A stretch of DNA of 64,000 bases, from assembly GCA_963924555.1 (NCBI GenBank), contig OZ004591.1, positions 4,526,001 to 4,590,000 on the forward strand. Direction: 5' to 3'. This DNA comes from Crambe crambe. Lineage: Eukaryota > Porifera > Demospongiae > Poecilosclerida > Crambeidae. Position numbers and translations under genes: made by a program. Below, piece by piece: positions 42,292 to 51,598 of this stretch (positions are counted from its first letter, which is position 1; the number at the start of each line of letters is the position of its first letter). The notes under the pieces were generated by a model. That model was not told the DNA's origin, searched no databases, and worked only from the letters and a program-made list of their open reading frames with translations.

Positions 42292-44067
42292 TATGGAAAC
42301 CGAGAAGGGCAATTTTTCACCGATTGACGATCCTGACACTGAAATCCCGACAACGAAATCCCGACAACGTGGCCCTCAGTGTCATCCTGCGCGAGAATAC
42401 AATTCCGAGAAGCCGGGATTGCTATCCCGTGAATCCGGGATATTTTCCGAGAGTCCGGGAAATTTTTCCGAGAGTCCGGGTAGCCTCTGCAAGAATCCGA
42501 TTCCGGGATCTAGCTAGCGCGCGCCTAGCTAGCGGATATACCCTTTACCAACTATCTGAGCTGCATGATATGAAGCGTCTTTCTACAACTGTATCTGAAC
42601 CCAGCTCATCTAAGAATCCAAGATTCACTGAAAACCAGTTAGAAACTGAGAAATATGTTTCTATTCTACAGACCCTAAGGAAAGAAGAATTAATTTTCAG
42701 AGGTAATTCCCACCTTGAAAGATATCATCAGTGGAAAGGTAGGTAGTTAGGTAGCTAAGTACAAGTAGGTGGGTGATTGCATGAAGATCCCCCTCCCCCA
42801 GGTCCCCTCTTCTCTCCATGATGAATATATGACTGGATCCTGTGGAATGCGTAGTATGTCATCAGCTATTAAATTTTAATGATAGTTAATTTTAATATTA
42901 TTAACAGATAAACTTCAGGGCAGGAGTAACACCATCTGTTGCCTTAAATTGGAGCAATATGAAGCAATTATTGATTTGCTAGTAAAAAAATTTTGTGGTC
43001 CAAATTTCATGAAGGTTAGGGTAACTTGATAATAATGCTGTTTGTTTATATTATTAGTATCTTGAAATACAGTTATTCAGTTACACACTGAATGTTCTAT
43101 ATCCAGAAGGGCTTCAGCTTTTGATTATGAATATGTTTAACCTAAATAGGAACGAGGTATGTTTAATGGATGGCAAGTTTTACATAATATAATGGATTGA
43201 TTTGCAGGCTATGAAAGTGATGTATTGCTTTGTACCAAGAACATTACAGTTTGAAGCGAGTAACTCTGTTTATGTGCACAATAATAATATTATTCATTAT
43301 AGAGTTGCAGAAGTAGAAGAGTCAGCAAATCCCTTCCCTCTAGCTGGATTAGTGTTTCCCTTAGGAGAACTTCTTGATGCTACAGACCAGAAAGATGAAA
43401 AGAACCTGTTGGGCTGTGGTGGGTATGGATCTGTTTACAGAGGTGTATTGAAGGCTTTTTTTCTCAGCCTATCCGCTCTTTCCATAAGGTTGGAAGGACC
43501 TAATATTTTTAACGGAGTCCACTTACGGTACCATATCCATTCTGTTAAGAACAACTCACTAGAAGTAAGACTAAGGGCTTCACTCCCCTCTTCTAACAGC
43601 CCAGTGGCAGCCTCCTTGACAGACACACTGATATCCAGTAGATTTCTGGCTAGCTCTCTCCTTGACTTCTTCTTAGAGGCCATTGCGCATTAACCACGTG
43701 GAGCTAGACACGCCCCACTGAGCTGCCGAGCCCACCATGCGCGCGCGCAATCCGTTTGACAGGTTTTCCGGATTACCCGGTCTCTCGGAAAACTTTCCGG
43801 ACTCTCGGAAAAACTTCCCGGACTCTCGGAAAAAAACCCGGACTCTCGGAAAACTTCCCGAACTCCCGGGAAATATCCCGGATTCTCGGGATAGTAATCC
43901 CGGCTTCTCGGAATTGTATTCTCGTGCAGGATGACACTGAGGGCCACCATACCGGGGTGTTGGCTGTCGGGATTTCGTTGTCGGGATTTCGTTGTCGGGA
44001 TTTCGTTGTCGGGATTTCGTTGTCGGGATCGTCAATCGGTGAAAAGTTGCCCTTCTCGGCTTCCATA
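42292..44067. mobile_element. 1.8-kb long-terminal-inverted-repeat element carrying gene fragments (Pack-type)
   Basis: Ends TATGGAAACCGAGAAGGGCA (42292) and, in reverse from 44067, TATGGAAGCCGAGAAGGGCA. The inverted repeats extend about 240 bp on the left and about 330 bp on the right, the difference being due to internal tandem units: AACGAAATCCCGACA (two left, about five right) and TTCCGAGAGTCCGGGAA-like units (two left, about five right). The interior holds exon-like sequence, including a kinase glycine loop, and no transposase. The left flank is FYVE-copy sequence and the right flank is the middle of a transporter gene, with no matching target duplication, so a deletion accompanied or followed insertion. 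Confidence 0.85.
42560..43445 (+). pseudogene. Captured exons inside the inverted-repeat element, last one with kinase glycine loop
   Basis: Three exon-like blocks have splice-like borders. About 42560-42739 ends HLERYHQWK before GTAGGT. 42908-43015, after TTAACAG, reads DKLQGRSNTICCLKLEQYEA then IIDLLVKKFCGPNFMK before GTTAGG. From about 43208, after TTTGCAG, the last reads AMKVMYCFVPRTLQFEASNS, then FPLGELLDATDQKDEKNLLG, then CGGYGSVYRG. ELLDAT...NLLG-x-GGYGSVY-x-G is the start of a kinase domain of the IRAK/Pelle or receptor-like kinase type. The kinase breaks off about 10 residues after the loop. A minus-strand frame at 43435-43683 (MASKKKSRRELARNLLDISV) abuts it and may be a second captured piece. 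Confidence 0.5.
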
Positions 44068-45405
44068 GATTGCTGTTTCTTTCATGTACGACCACATCCA
44101 TAGCAAGGGCACAAAGAAGAGATAGTATGATCTTGGCAAACAGAAATATGGTGGACCATTCACTGTGGAGCAGGTTGAAGATATCAAAGCTTTCCTTGGA
44201 ATTTTGAAAATATTAATTTCCATCGTGCCATTATTCATGTTGCAAGTTGTGTCAGAATCGATGCTTCCTCAGTTTGCAATTCATCATAATTTATTTTTCA
44301 AGCCTCCTGGAAATTCTTCCTTCCATACTTTTGGGCATATGATACGCATGCATCGAAGGAATTTTTCATTACTTATTTCTCAGCAGTCTCCCCTGCTAGT
44401 TGTGGTCTCTCTCCCTCTTTACCTCTTTTTGCTTCGTTCGTTCATTACATATCACATTCCAGGGTTACTGAAGACTATCCTGAAAAGGATAGGAGTAGGG
44501 CTGCTTCTGATCTAGTCTTGAAGGCCACTCATTCTCACGACACAGTAGGTGAAGGCACTGCGACGAACAGGGATCTTGTGGTGCCAGGCAAACTTAATAA
44601 CTCTGTACACCAGTTTATAAGGATTGACTCTACCACTAGATTCTATCAAGAACCATCTTTGTCTGTGATAAACCACACACAGAGAGACAATAAGGAGAAA
44701 TGAAATGATACCAAAAATCATACTCAGAGCAAGACCAATAATCCTGAATGCATCCACATAGTTAACATCCCGAAAATCATACAAGTAAAGACTCCGTGGG
44801 ACTCCTATTACAAGAACACTTAGATAGTTAAGCCACACATACCAGTGCACAAAGAGAATAGAATCTTGAGTTGATGAGTCATGGAGCTGGTCCATGCCAA
44901 AATTGATAACACTAGTAGTCAATACAATGGAACTTGTCATAAGAACACCCAGAGCTAGATAGATAATAATTCCTATGAGAAAAGGGAAGAAATGAGGTGT
45001 AATAATGCTAGTAACTATGGTAAACATCAAGCAATAAATCGAAAGAAAACTTACGACTGCAAGTGTGATATAAGAACTACATTGCACAGTCTTGTATCGA
45101 CCTAATTTTATATCGGAAAGCAAACCAGCCATAGGTGAGATGAACAGTATACCAAGGAAAAAAATTGCAAATACCGAAATAATAATAACCGTACTTTTTC
45201 TCACGCTTTGCGATGTATTTATTGTCCATTGATTCATAAGATTAACCACATTATAACCTACCAATGCCGAAAAAGTCCAAAAAAGTAGATTTCGACTTAA
45301 TGCAGCCAATTTTAAAGAAGTTGTAGGTATGAGCTGACTTACGAACAGAGGTAGCTGCAACTTGTAAGAGTGGTGACTGTTCATTGACTCGACCATCCAT
45401 TGCAA
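44068..45405 (-). pseudogene. POT-like transporter, copy 5, broken by element, inversion and indels
   Basis: The start region is MDGRVNEQSPLLQVAATSVR at 45405 (an in-frame upstream extension reaches 45484). A deletion of about 11 bp near 45287 after CIKSKS shifts the frame; the body then reads open again as [20 protein letters not shown] to YCVVRMSG. A 5-bp insertion near 44537 breaks the CEDEWPS stretch. The segment 44129-44512 is inverted. The gene is cut at 44068 by the inverted-repeat element, so everything after the HERNSN stretch is absent. It cannot encode a transporter. Confidence 0.9.
44129..44512 (+). other. Inverted internal segment of copy 5, bounded by GATC on both sides
   Basis: Inside a minus-strand gene this segment reads plus-strand transporter sequence: [20 protein letters not shown] through [20 protein letters not shown]. 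In intact copies the two break positions are also GATC (TATGATCAGAAG and CCGAGATCCAG). After inversion the borders read TATGATCTTGGC and TTCTGATCTAGTC. Confidence 0.85.
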
Positions 45406-45699
45406 TAGTAGACTTGAAATTGTTGATTGAACTGTTAGTTTCTCTGTATGAAGCTCTTTGTAGGCTAGTTAACAGCAATTTCAACCATCAGCTATAATTA
45501 TATGCAGCAAACGTTTTCACTTTTAGTAACGGGCTAGAAAAGCTTGTGCTCATCTCTGTCAGGAACTCTAGCTACATTAGCCAATAATATTATGATAGCT
45601 ACAAGTTCCAAAATATTAAGAATGAATTGAAATGTACAGTGCAATGATGTATGTAAACTGGACTATGTGCATGGGAAGTAGCTATTCTCAAATTATGAG

Positions 45700-45850
45700 G
45701 TTTATTATTCTTTGTAAAAACAGAAGCACACTAAAATGTCCCTATATACACACTAGGTGTTCATATACACACACTAGGCGTTCAATGTAGTCTCTATATA
45801 CACACCAGGTGTGCAATATATACTATACACACATGCACTTTCAGTATGGC
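45700..45850. repeat. ACACACTAGGTGTGCAATG repeats
   Basis: Tandem copies of ATACACACACTAGGTG-TTCA/TGCAATG follow TGTAAAAACAGAAGC. The word CACACTAGGTGTG is self-complementary around TAG. Related blocks lie at 6487-6560, 12160-12210, 34388-34450, 53690-53835, 55680-55740 and 62740-62815, often beside the GTAAAAACAGAAGC word. Confidence 0.55.
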
Positions 45851-46129
45851 TAATTTTTTGGCTCAAAATTGTGGGAAGTACATAGCTACACAGATTATGA
45901 GGGTTATTATACAGAGCTAGACTGTATTATGTGTACATTATCATAGATTCCAATGGTTGGGAGAGGTCCATTGTTGATAAAGATACTATATTGACTAGCT
46001 ATAATTCTGTTTTGTTATCAGCAAGACTGCATATCTGATCATGGGTCACTTAGTATCTTTACAAATGCAGATTATAACACTCAGGTGAATTGCACGTGAA
46101 TGCTGACCCCACTCTATTCCATCTCTCTT

Positions 46130-46150
46130 CCCCCCCCCCCCCCCCCCCCC
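46130..46150. repeat. Poly-C tract
   Basis: About 21 C in the pyrimidine-rich stretch before the FYVE exon-8 copy E. Confidence 0.8.
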
Positions 46151-46224
46151 TTTGCTTCATTCCTCCCATTTTCCCCCTCCATTTTTCCTTCCCTCCCCCA
46201 CCTCCTCCTTGTTTCCATATCCAG

Positions 46225-46401
46225 CAACATAGAATTCCACCATCTCAGACAACCTCCAAGAGAACTTGACAGCAGATCATGTGATCTAGACTGCAAGTGA
46301 GTCCTAAAATCTTAAGAAGGAGAAGTGCAACTTCATTCAAAATGTTCTCTTTCTCTCCATATTTATGTGATGGTACATGAGAACAGCTAGCATCATCGTA
46401 G
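46225..46401 (+). pseudogene. Partial copy E of FYVE exon 8 and micro-exon
   Basis: CAACATAGAATTCCACCATC, then TCAGACAACCTCCAAGAGAA, follows a CCAG acceptor; the middle ([20 protein letters not shown]) is deleted before GTGAGTCC. The micro-exon site is at 46391-46401 (CATCATCGTAG before GTGAGT). A transporter relic and a whole transporter gene separate it from the next FYVE exon copy at 50296. Confidence 0.7.
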
Positions 46402-46454
46402 GTGAGTTTATCCTCTAAATCATAGAGATGCATACACACATTATCATATAAGTT

Positions 46455-46640
46455 GCAGCTACCTCTGTTTGTAAGTCAGCTCATACCTACAACTGCTTAA
46501 AAATTGGCTGCATTAAGTCGAAATCTGCTATAGTTGTACTTTTTTGGACCTTTTCAGCATTGGTAGGTTATAATCCACTGAATCAAGGAATATATCACAA
46601 AGAGTGAACGAAAATCTTCATTTTGGTATATGCAAATGTG
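46455..46640 (+). pseudogene. 5'-terminal transporter relic
   Basis: GTTGCAGCTACCTCTGTTTG, CTGCTTAAAAATTGGCTGCA and TTTCAGCATTGGTAGGTTAT match codons for [20 protein letters not shown] to SALVGYN of the transporter genes. The match ends near an IVILIFA-like stretch, after which a different repeat (the reverse of 37149-37384) begins. Equivalent relics lie at 54986-55160 and 62058-62235. Confidence 0.7.
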
Positions 46641-46854
46641 TACAGCATGCTTGAATATCAGATGTTACAGTAGATGGTGCACATGCATTTTCAACTGTAA
46701 TTTTCACCATATTATTCTAAATAAAAAAGAAATGTAGGGATGGCTGTGTGCGGTTCAGCTACAAGAGAGTAAACTTCAGTCAAGTAGCTAACCACTTACA
46801 CATCACCAATATTGAGCTATCTGTATTTCTCATTCTAGGACTTAACAATGGAGG

Positions 46855-46995
46855 ACATCCATGGCCTTGTCATCTGCAATCCAGATCACATGATCTGCAT
46901 GCTGACCAGTTCTCTTGGAGGTTGTCTGAGATCATGTTGCTAACAAGGAGGGGCGGGGAGAGAAAGGAGGGAAAAAATGGGAAGAAGGAGTAAGG
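46855..46995 (-). pseudogene. Inverted copy of FYVE exon 8
   Basis: The minus strand reads CTCAGACAACCTCCAAGAGA, ACTGGTCAGCATGCAGATCA and TGTGATCTGGATTGCAGATG, then ACAAGGCCATGG, preceded by the pyrimidine stretch and CTTGTTAGCAAC. Together with the forward copy at 46225 it forms a long imperfect hairpin with a loop of about 560 bp. The arrangement is repeated at 55385-55530 and 62455-62600. Confidence 0.7.
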
Positions 46996-47477
46996 GAAGA
47001 CAGCATTCCATTGATTGACTTATACGTAGCTACAGTTTAACTATGTAGCTATAACCTCATGATCTGTGTAGTTATGTTTTGAGTAGCAATTTTCTGTTTA
47101 GCTAGTTACATACATACTGAAAGGATACACACCTAGTGTGCGTATGGTGGCTTCTGTTTTTATAGTGTACAGTCAAAGAATAATAAACCTCATGATTTGA
47201 CTGCATTTCCCACATAGTCTATAGCTATAAAAATGCTTACGTACATTGATACACTGTATAATTTCAGTTATAATTGCTACACAAGTACAACTAGCTTTCC
47301 TGACAAAGATGAGCACAAGTTTTTCTAGCTTTAATAGTGTCATCTAAAAGTGAAAAATGTTATAATGGTTGAAATCACTTAGAATTAGCCCACTACAAAC
47401 AGCTTCATACAGAGAACCATCATTTTTAAATTAATTGTTTGATCAACAGTTTCAAGTCTACTTGATGTACTCTTGCA

Positions 47478-49289
47478 ATGGATGGTCAAGTCAATGAACA
47501 GTCACCACTCTTACATGTTGCAGCTACCTCTGTTCGTAAGTCAGCTCATACCTACAACTGCTTTAAAATTGGCTGCATTAAGTCGAAATCTGCTATAGTT
47601 GTACTTTTTTGGACTTTTTCAGCATTGGTAGGTTATAATGTGCTTAATCAAGGGATAATATATCATACTTCACAAAAAGTAAGGAAAAATGCAGTTATTT
47701 TCATTTTGGTATTTGCAATTTATTTCCTTGGTATACTGCTCATCTCACCTATGGCTGGTTTGCTTTCTGATATCAAATTTGGTCGCTACAAGACTGTGCG
47801 ATGTAGTTCTTATATCACACTTGCAGTCACAAGTTTTCTTTCAATAAATTGCATGGTGTTTACCATAGTTACCAGCATTGTTACACCTCATCACTTCCTA
47901 AGAATCCCTTTCCTGTCTGTTGCAGGAATTATTCTTCTCCTTGTAGCTATGGCTGTGGTTAAGACAAGTTCCATTGTATTGACTACTAATGCTATCAACT
48001 TTGGCATGGACCAGCTCCATGACTCATCAACTCAAGATTCTATTCTCTTTGTGCACTGGTGCGTGTGGCTTAACTATCTAAGTGTTCTTGTAACACGAGT
48101 CCCATGGAGTCTTTTCTTTTATGATTCTTGGTATGTAGACTATGTAGATGCATTCAGGATCATTGGTCTTTCTCTGTATATATTGATTTTTGGAATTGTT
48201 TCGTTCCTCCTTATTGTCTCTCTGTGCGTGGTTCGTCACAGACAAAGGTGGTTCTTTATAGAATCTAGTGGTAGAGTCAATCCTTACAAACTGGTGTACA
48301 GAGTTGTCAAGTTTGCCTGGCACCACAAGATCCCTGTTCGTCGCAGTGCCTTCACCTATTGTGAGGATGAGTGGCCTACAAGACTGGATCTTGGGAAACA
48401 GAAATATGGTGGACCATTCACTGTAGAGCAGGTTGAAGATGTCAAAGCTTTCCTTGGAATCTTGAAAGTATTAATTTCCATTGTGCCATTATTCATGTTG
48501 CAAGTTGTGTCTGAATCAACACTTCCTCAGTTTGCAATTCATCATAATTTATTTTCCAAGCCTCCTGGAAATTCTTCCTTCCATATTTTTGGGCATACGA
48601 TACGCATCGAAGGAATTTCTCATTACTTATTTCTCAGCAGTGGTTTGTTGTCTCCCCTGCTAGTTGTGGTCTCTCTCCCTCTTTACCTCTTTTTGCTTCG
48701 TCCATTCATTACATATCACATTCCAGGGTTACTGAAGACTATCCTAAAAAGGATAGGAGTAGGGCTGCTTCTGATCATACTATCTCTTCTTTGTGCCCTT
48801 GCTATGGATGTGGTCGTACATGAAAGAAACAGCAATCAGTTATGCATGTTTGCTATAAATCATACCAGACATATTGTCAATGAGTCTACCTCATACAGGC
48901 CACGTTTATATCAAAATGTATACTTCTTCATTTCTCAGCACGTACTTTCTGCACTGTACAACATGTTTATTGATATAGCAATATTTGAGTTCATCATTTC
49001 CCAAAGTCCTTACTCCATGAAGGGGTTGTTGATTGGTGTACTCTTTTCCTTAAGAATACTAGCACAAGGTCTTGATATTATTATAGTGATACCATTTTCA
49101 ACCTCCTGGAAGACTAGCTACCCCTTGAGCTGTGGGTCTGGCTTTTATATCACTGATATTTCTATTGGAGTGATAACTTTTATTGTGTATGTTTTGGTGG
49201 CTAAGAACTATAAGCATCGAACAAGAGATGAACCATCTTTCATACGTCAATATGCTGAAGAGTATTACTCAAACATCCAAGATGAATGA
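47478..49289 (+). CDS. POT/PTR2-type (SLC15-like) transporter, copy 6, intact
   Basis: An intronless frame of 603 codons from [20 protein letters not shown]. Visible: acidic dileucine motif E7-Q-S-P-L11-L12; first helix about 38-54 without an ExxER motif; MFS loop G94-L-L-S-D98-I-K-F-G102-R103; PTR2-like F175-G-M-D178-Q179; cytosolic loop 262-325 with [32 protein letters not shown] at 504-515; sequons at N365, N461 and N468 in the large extracytosolic loops. The length matches POT/SLC15 proteins (about 550-700). Upstream, the CTACAAACAGCTTCATACAG element is shared with the other copies. An AATAAA signal lies at 49347-49352. Substrate is not predictable from sequence alone. Confidence 0.87.
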   Translation: MDGQVNEQSPLLHVAATSVRKSAHTYNCFKIGCIKSKSAIVVLFWTFSALVGYNVLNQGIIYHTSQKVRKNAVIFILVFAIYFLGILLISPMAGLLSDIKFGRYKTVRCSSYITLAVTSFLSINCMVFTIVTSIVTPHHFLRIPFLSVAGIILLLVAMAVVKTSSIVLTTNAINFGMDQLHDSSTQDSILFVHWCVWLNYLSVLVTRVPWSLFFYDSWYVDYVDAFRIIGLSLYILIFGIVSFLLIVSLCVVRHRQRWFFIESSGRVNPYKLVYRVVKFAWHHKIPVRRSAFTYCEDEWPTRLDLGKQKYGGPFTVEQVEDVKAFLGILKVLISIVPLFMLQVVSESTLPQFAIHHNLFSKPPGNSSFHIFGHTIRIEGISHYLFLSSGLLSPLLVVVSLPLYLFLLRPFITYHIPGLLKTILKRIGVGLLLIILSLLCALAMDVVVHERNSNQLCMFAINHTRHIVNESTSYRPRLYQNVYFFISQHVLSALYNMFIDIAIFEFIISQSPYSMKGLLIGVLFSLRILAQGLDIIIVIPFSTSWKTSYPLSCGSGFYITDISIGVITFIVYVLVAKNYKHRTRDEPSFIRQYAEEYYSNIQDE

Positions 49290-49346
49290 TGATTTTTCTC
49301 AGATCTTACTTCATTTATCATTAATTTTTTTTATTTTTGTGATCAA

Positions 49347-49352
49347 AATAAA
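49347..49352 (+). promoter_or_regulatory. Polyadenylation signal of transporter copy 6
   Basis: AATAAA about 58 bp after the stop, in the conserved 3' flank GATCAAAATAAAACTCACTC; the same context follows copy 8 at 57921-57926. Confidence 0.6.
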
Positions 49353-49549
49353 ACTCACTCTCTTGTAATTGTATAAAGAAGGAGTGTGTAGATTATAGTT
49401 TCATTTTCTTTTATGCTTTCATAATGTAAAAATTTCAGCCAGACTACTGCGATGGCAGGAGGGAGGGTGGTATTGGCACAGGCTACACCAGCTCGTTAAA
49501 AAAAATATCCCAAAACGTAATAGACAACCCACTACTGACTGACTGAGAG

Positions 49550-50065
49550 GGACATTCAACATGATATTTTTCATTTCCAATTTTTATGTTCGTCAAAATT
49601 AATATTGACATTTTCTATTCCAAACTTGATGTTTGTCAAACAACCAATAGTTACCCAATAGCTTCTTCGATATCAATGATGAAGGGCATGGCTTGTGATG
49701 GTATACAAATTCTTATGGTTAGAGTGCAGTGGATCCTCTGGAAAACCCAAACTTGGTGTCTGTCAAACACAACATTTTTCATTCCAAACTTGGTGCTTGT
49801 CAAACATGACATTTTCCATTTCAAAACTTGATGTTTATCAAAAATAAGACATTTTCCATTCCAAATACTTGGTGTTTGTCAAACTGTCAAACATGTTTCC
49901 ATTTCCAAACTTAGTGTTTGTCAAAATTAATAAGACATTTTCCACACATAATAATATCATAGTAATCTCATAGCCTTCACACATGATCATAGTAATCTCA
50001 TAGCCTCCACACATAATATCATAGTAATCTCATAGCCTTCACACATTATATCATAGTAATCTCAT
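49550..50065. repeat. Minisatellite block (TTTGTCAAACATGACATTTTCC and CATAGTAATCTCATAGCC units)
   Basis: 49590-49945 holds reverse-oriented units of the 15170-15480 minisatellite. 49950-50065 holds four units of CATAGTAATCTCATAGCCTC. It is duplicated almost unchanged at 58120-58645. Confidence 0.7.
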
Positions 50066-50295
50066 ATGATTACAGTATTCTCATAAGACTGACTTGAAGA
50101 TAAGAATATATAGCTAAAGGAGAATCCAACAGTGAATGATAAACAGTCGCATCATATTACATATATATCTCAAGTTCTCTCTTGGAGATACTAGTGGGCC
50201 AGAGCATCCTCTTTCTAAGTGTGCTAATCATTATCGTCAATATTAATTTTACTATATATAATATTCCCCCCTCCCTCCTCCTTCTTACATATTAG

Positions 50296-50700
50296 GGCAT
50301 GTGGTCAGATATTTTGTGACGACTGTTTGAAGAACAAGATAGCACTGTTACACCACAACCTCAGCGAGTCTGCACAGAGCTTCAGCAAACTCAGTGCAGC
50401 ACAGAATACCAGTGATACTGATGTATGTGACAGAGTAACATTGTTTAATACACAGTTGGATAATAGCAACATGCTTGACCAGTATACTTATGTACAAGTG
50501 CAAATTATGCGCACAGCATAGTCAGAAGACCTTTATATAGTACCTATGACCTGGTAATGCCTTTACACATAATATTGAAGTGAAGTGTTAGTAATGCACT
50601 GATAGATAGTTATTGTTTGCTCTCATACTTTGCAGGATGGCTTCTTTCTGGTGACGACTTCTGATGATCTCTTCCAAATGACACTCCTTTTAACAAGCAA
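50296..50700 (+). pseudogene. Partial copy F: FYVE exon 10 and last exon
   Basis: The exon-10-like stretch from 50296 (GGCATGTGGTCAGATATTTT) lacks 10 bp (TTGGTTATTC) and another small piece, so the frame breaks before RVC. The donor GAT|GTATGTG is kept. The last-exon copy begins at 50636 after TTTGCAG and lacks the TTAGCTGTCAC part. It lies between the convergent transporter copies 6 and 7. Confidence 0.7.
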
Positions 50701-51339
50701 CAATAACATTCTTTTTTTTATATACCTGACACAAAATTGGTCTTCAGTCTCATAATTCTCCTTTTTAATTATTAATTTTTTACTATATTATATAGCAGAA
50801 AGAGTTTCTATAGCTGATTTGTGGGATAGTTGTCACAAAAAAAAACCTGAGCACAAATTAATGGTGTAGTTTGGCTGGAGCTTTAAGTCTGCAAATGACT
50901 ATCCTGTGAAGATGTCCTGATTGGTGGGTGTGGTATCTTTCTAGCAACTTAGAAAACAGTTCTTAACTCAACAGACAAAAAGAATACATGTGCAACACAA
51001 AATAGCACGTGATCACAAATCTAAAATTAACCACAGTACATGGTAATAGTGATCGGATATGTAATCAGACTTGATAATACAATACTACACTCCCCTCCCC
51101 CCCATCCCCCCTCCCCCCTCCCCCTCCCCCTCCCCTCCCCCCTCCCCCCTCCCCCCCAAAGTCAAGTATAGTACATTTACCATCATCATACCAATCTTGT
51201 GGTTGTCTATTACATTTTGGGTATAATATTTTACCATACAACCCTCCCTCCTGCCATCACAGTAGTCTGGCTAATTTATTTCAAACCAAAGAAAGCTGAA
51301 AGCATGAATCCACCTTGACCATTAAAACTATAATCTAAA

Positions 51340-51590
51340 AAGTGAGTTTATTTTGATAAATCAAAATAAATAAACTAACTATGCATGGAGTTACATATTT
51401 GAAACAAAAGAAAGCTTTTACGTACATTATCAAAGCATGAATCCACCTTGACCACTAGAAGGGAAATCTACACACATAGCTTCTTTCATGCAATTATAAG
51501 AGAGCGAGTTTAATTTGATCGCAAAAATGATAAATCAAGAATGATAAATAACCAAACTATGGAGTTACATATTTGAAATGCCTAATAATG
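51340..51590 (-). promoter_or_regulatory. 3' flank of transporter copy 7 with reiterated end sequence
   Basis: The TCCACCTTGACCATT/ACTAGAAGG and GAGTTTATTTTGATAAATCA stretches occur twice here, as if the 3' flank was duplicated. TTTATT on plus at about 51347 gives an AATAAA on minus. Confidence 0.35.
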
Positions 51591-51598
51591 ATTGTCAC

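Noticed and set aside
42242..42517. Frames rich in SRESG and ESPG words, and mirrored ones at 43673-44101
   Set aside because: They run through the tandem subunits of the inverted terminal repeats and are different in the two arms.
43435..43683. Minus-strand frame beginning MASKKKSRRELARNLLDISV as a gene
   Set aside because: Its composition looks protein-like, but it ends inside the kinase fragment, has no continuation, and lies wholly inside a mobile element; kept only as a possible second captured piece.
49950..50065. CRISPR-like spaced repeats
   Set aside because: The repeats are contiguous tandem units without unique spacers, in eukaryotic DNA.
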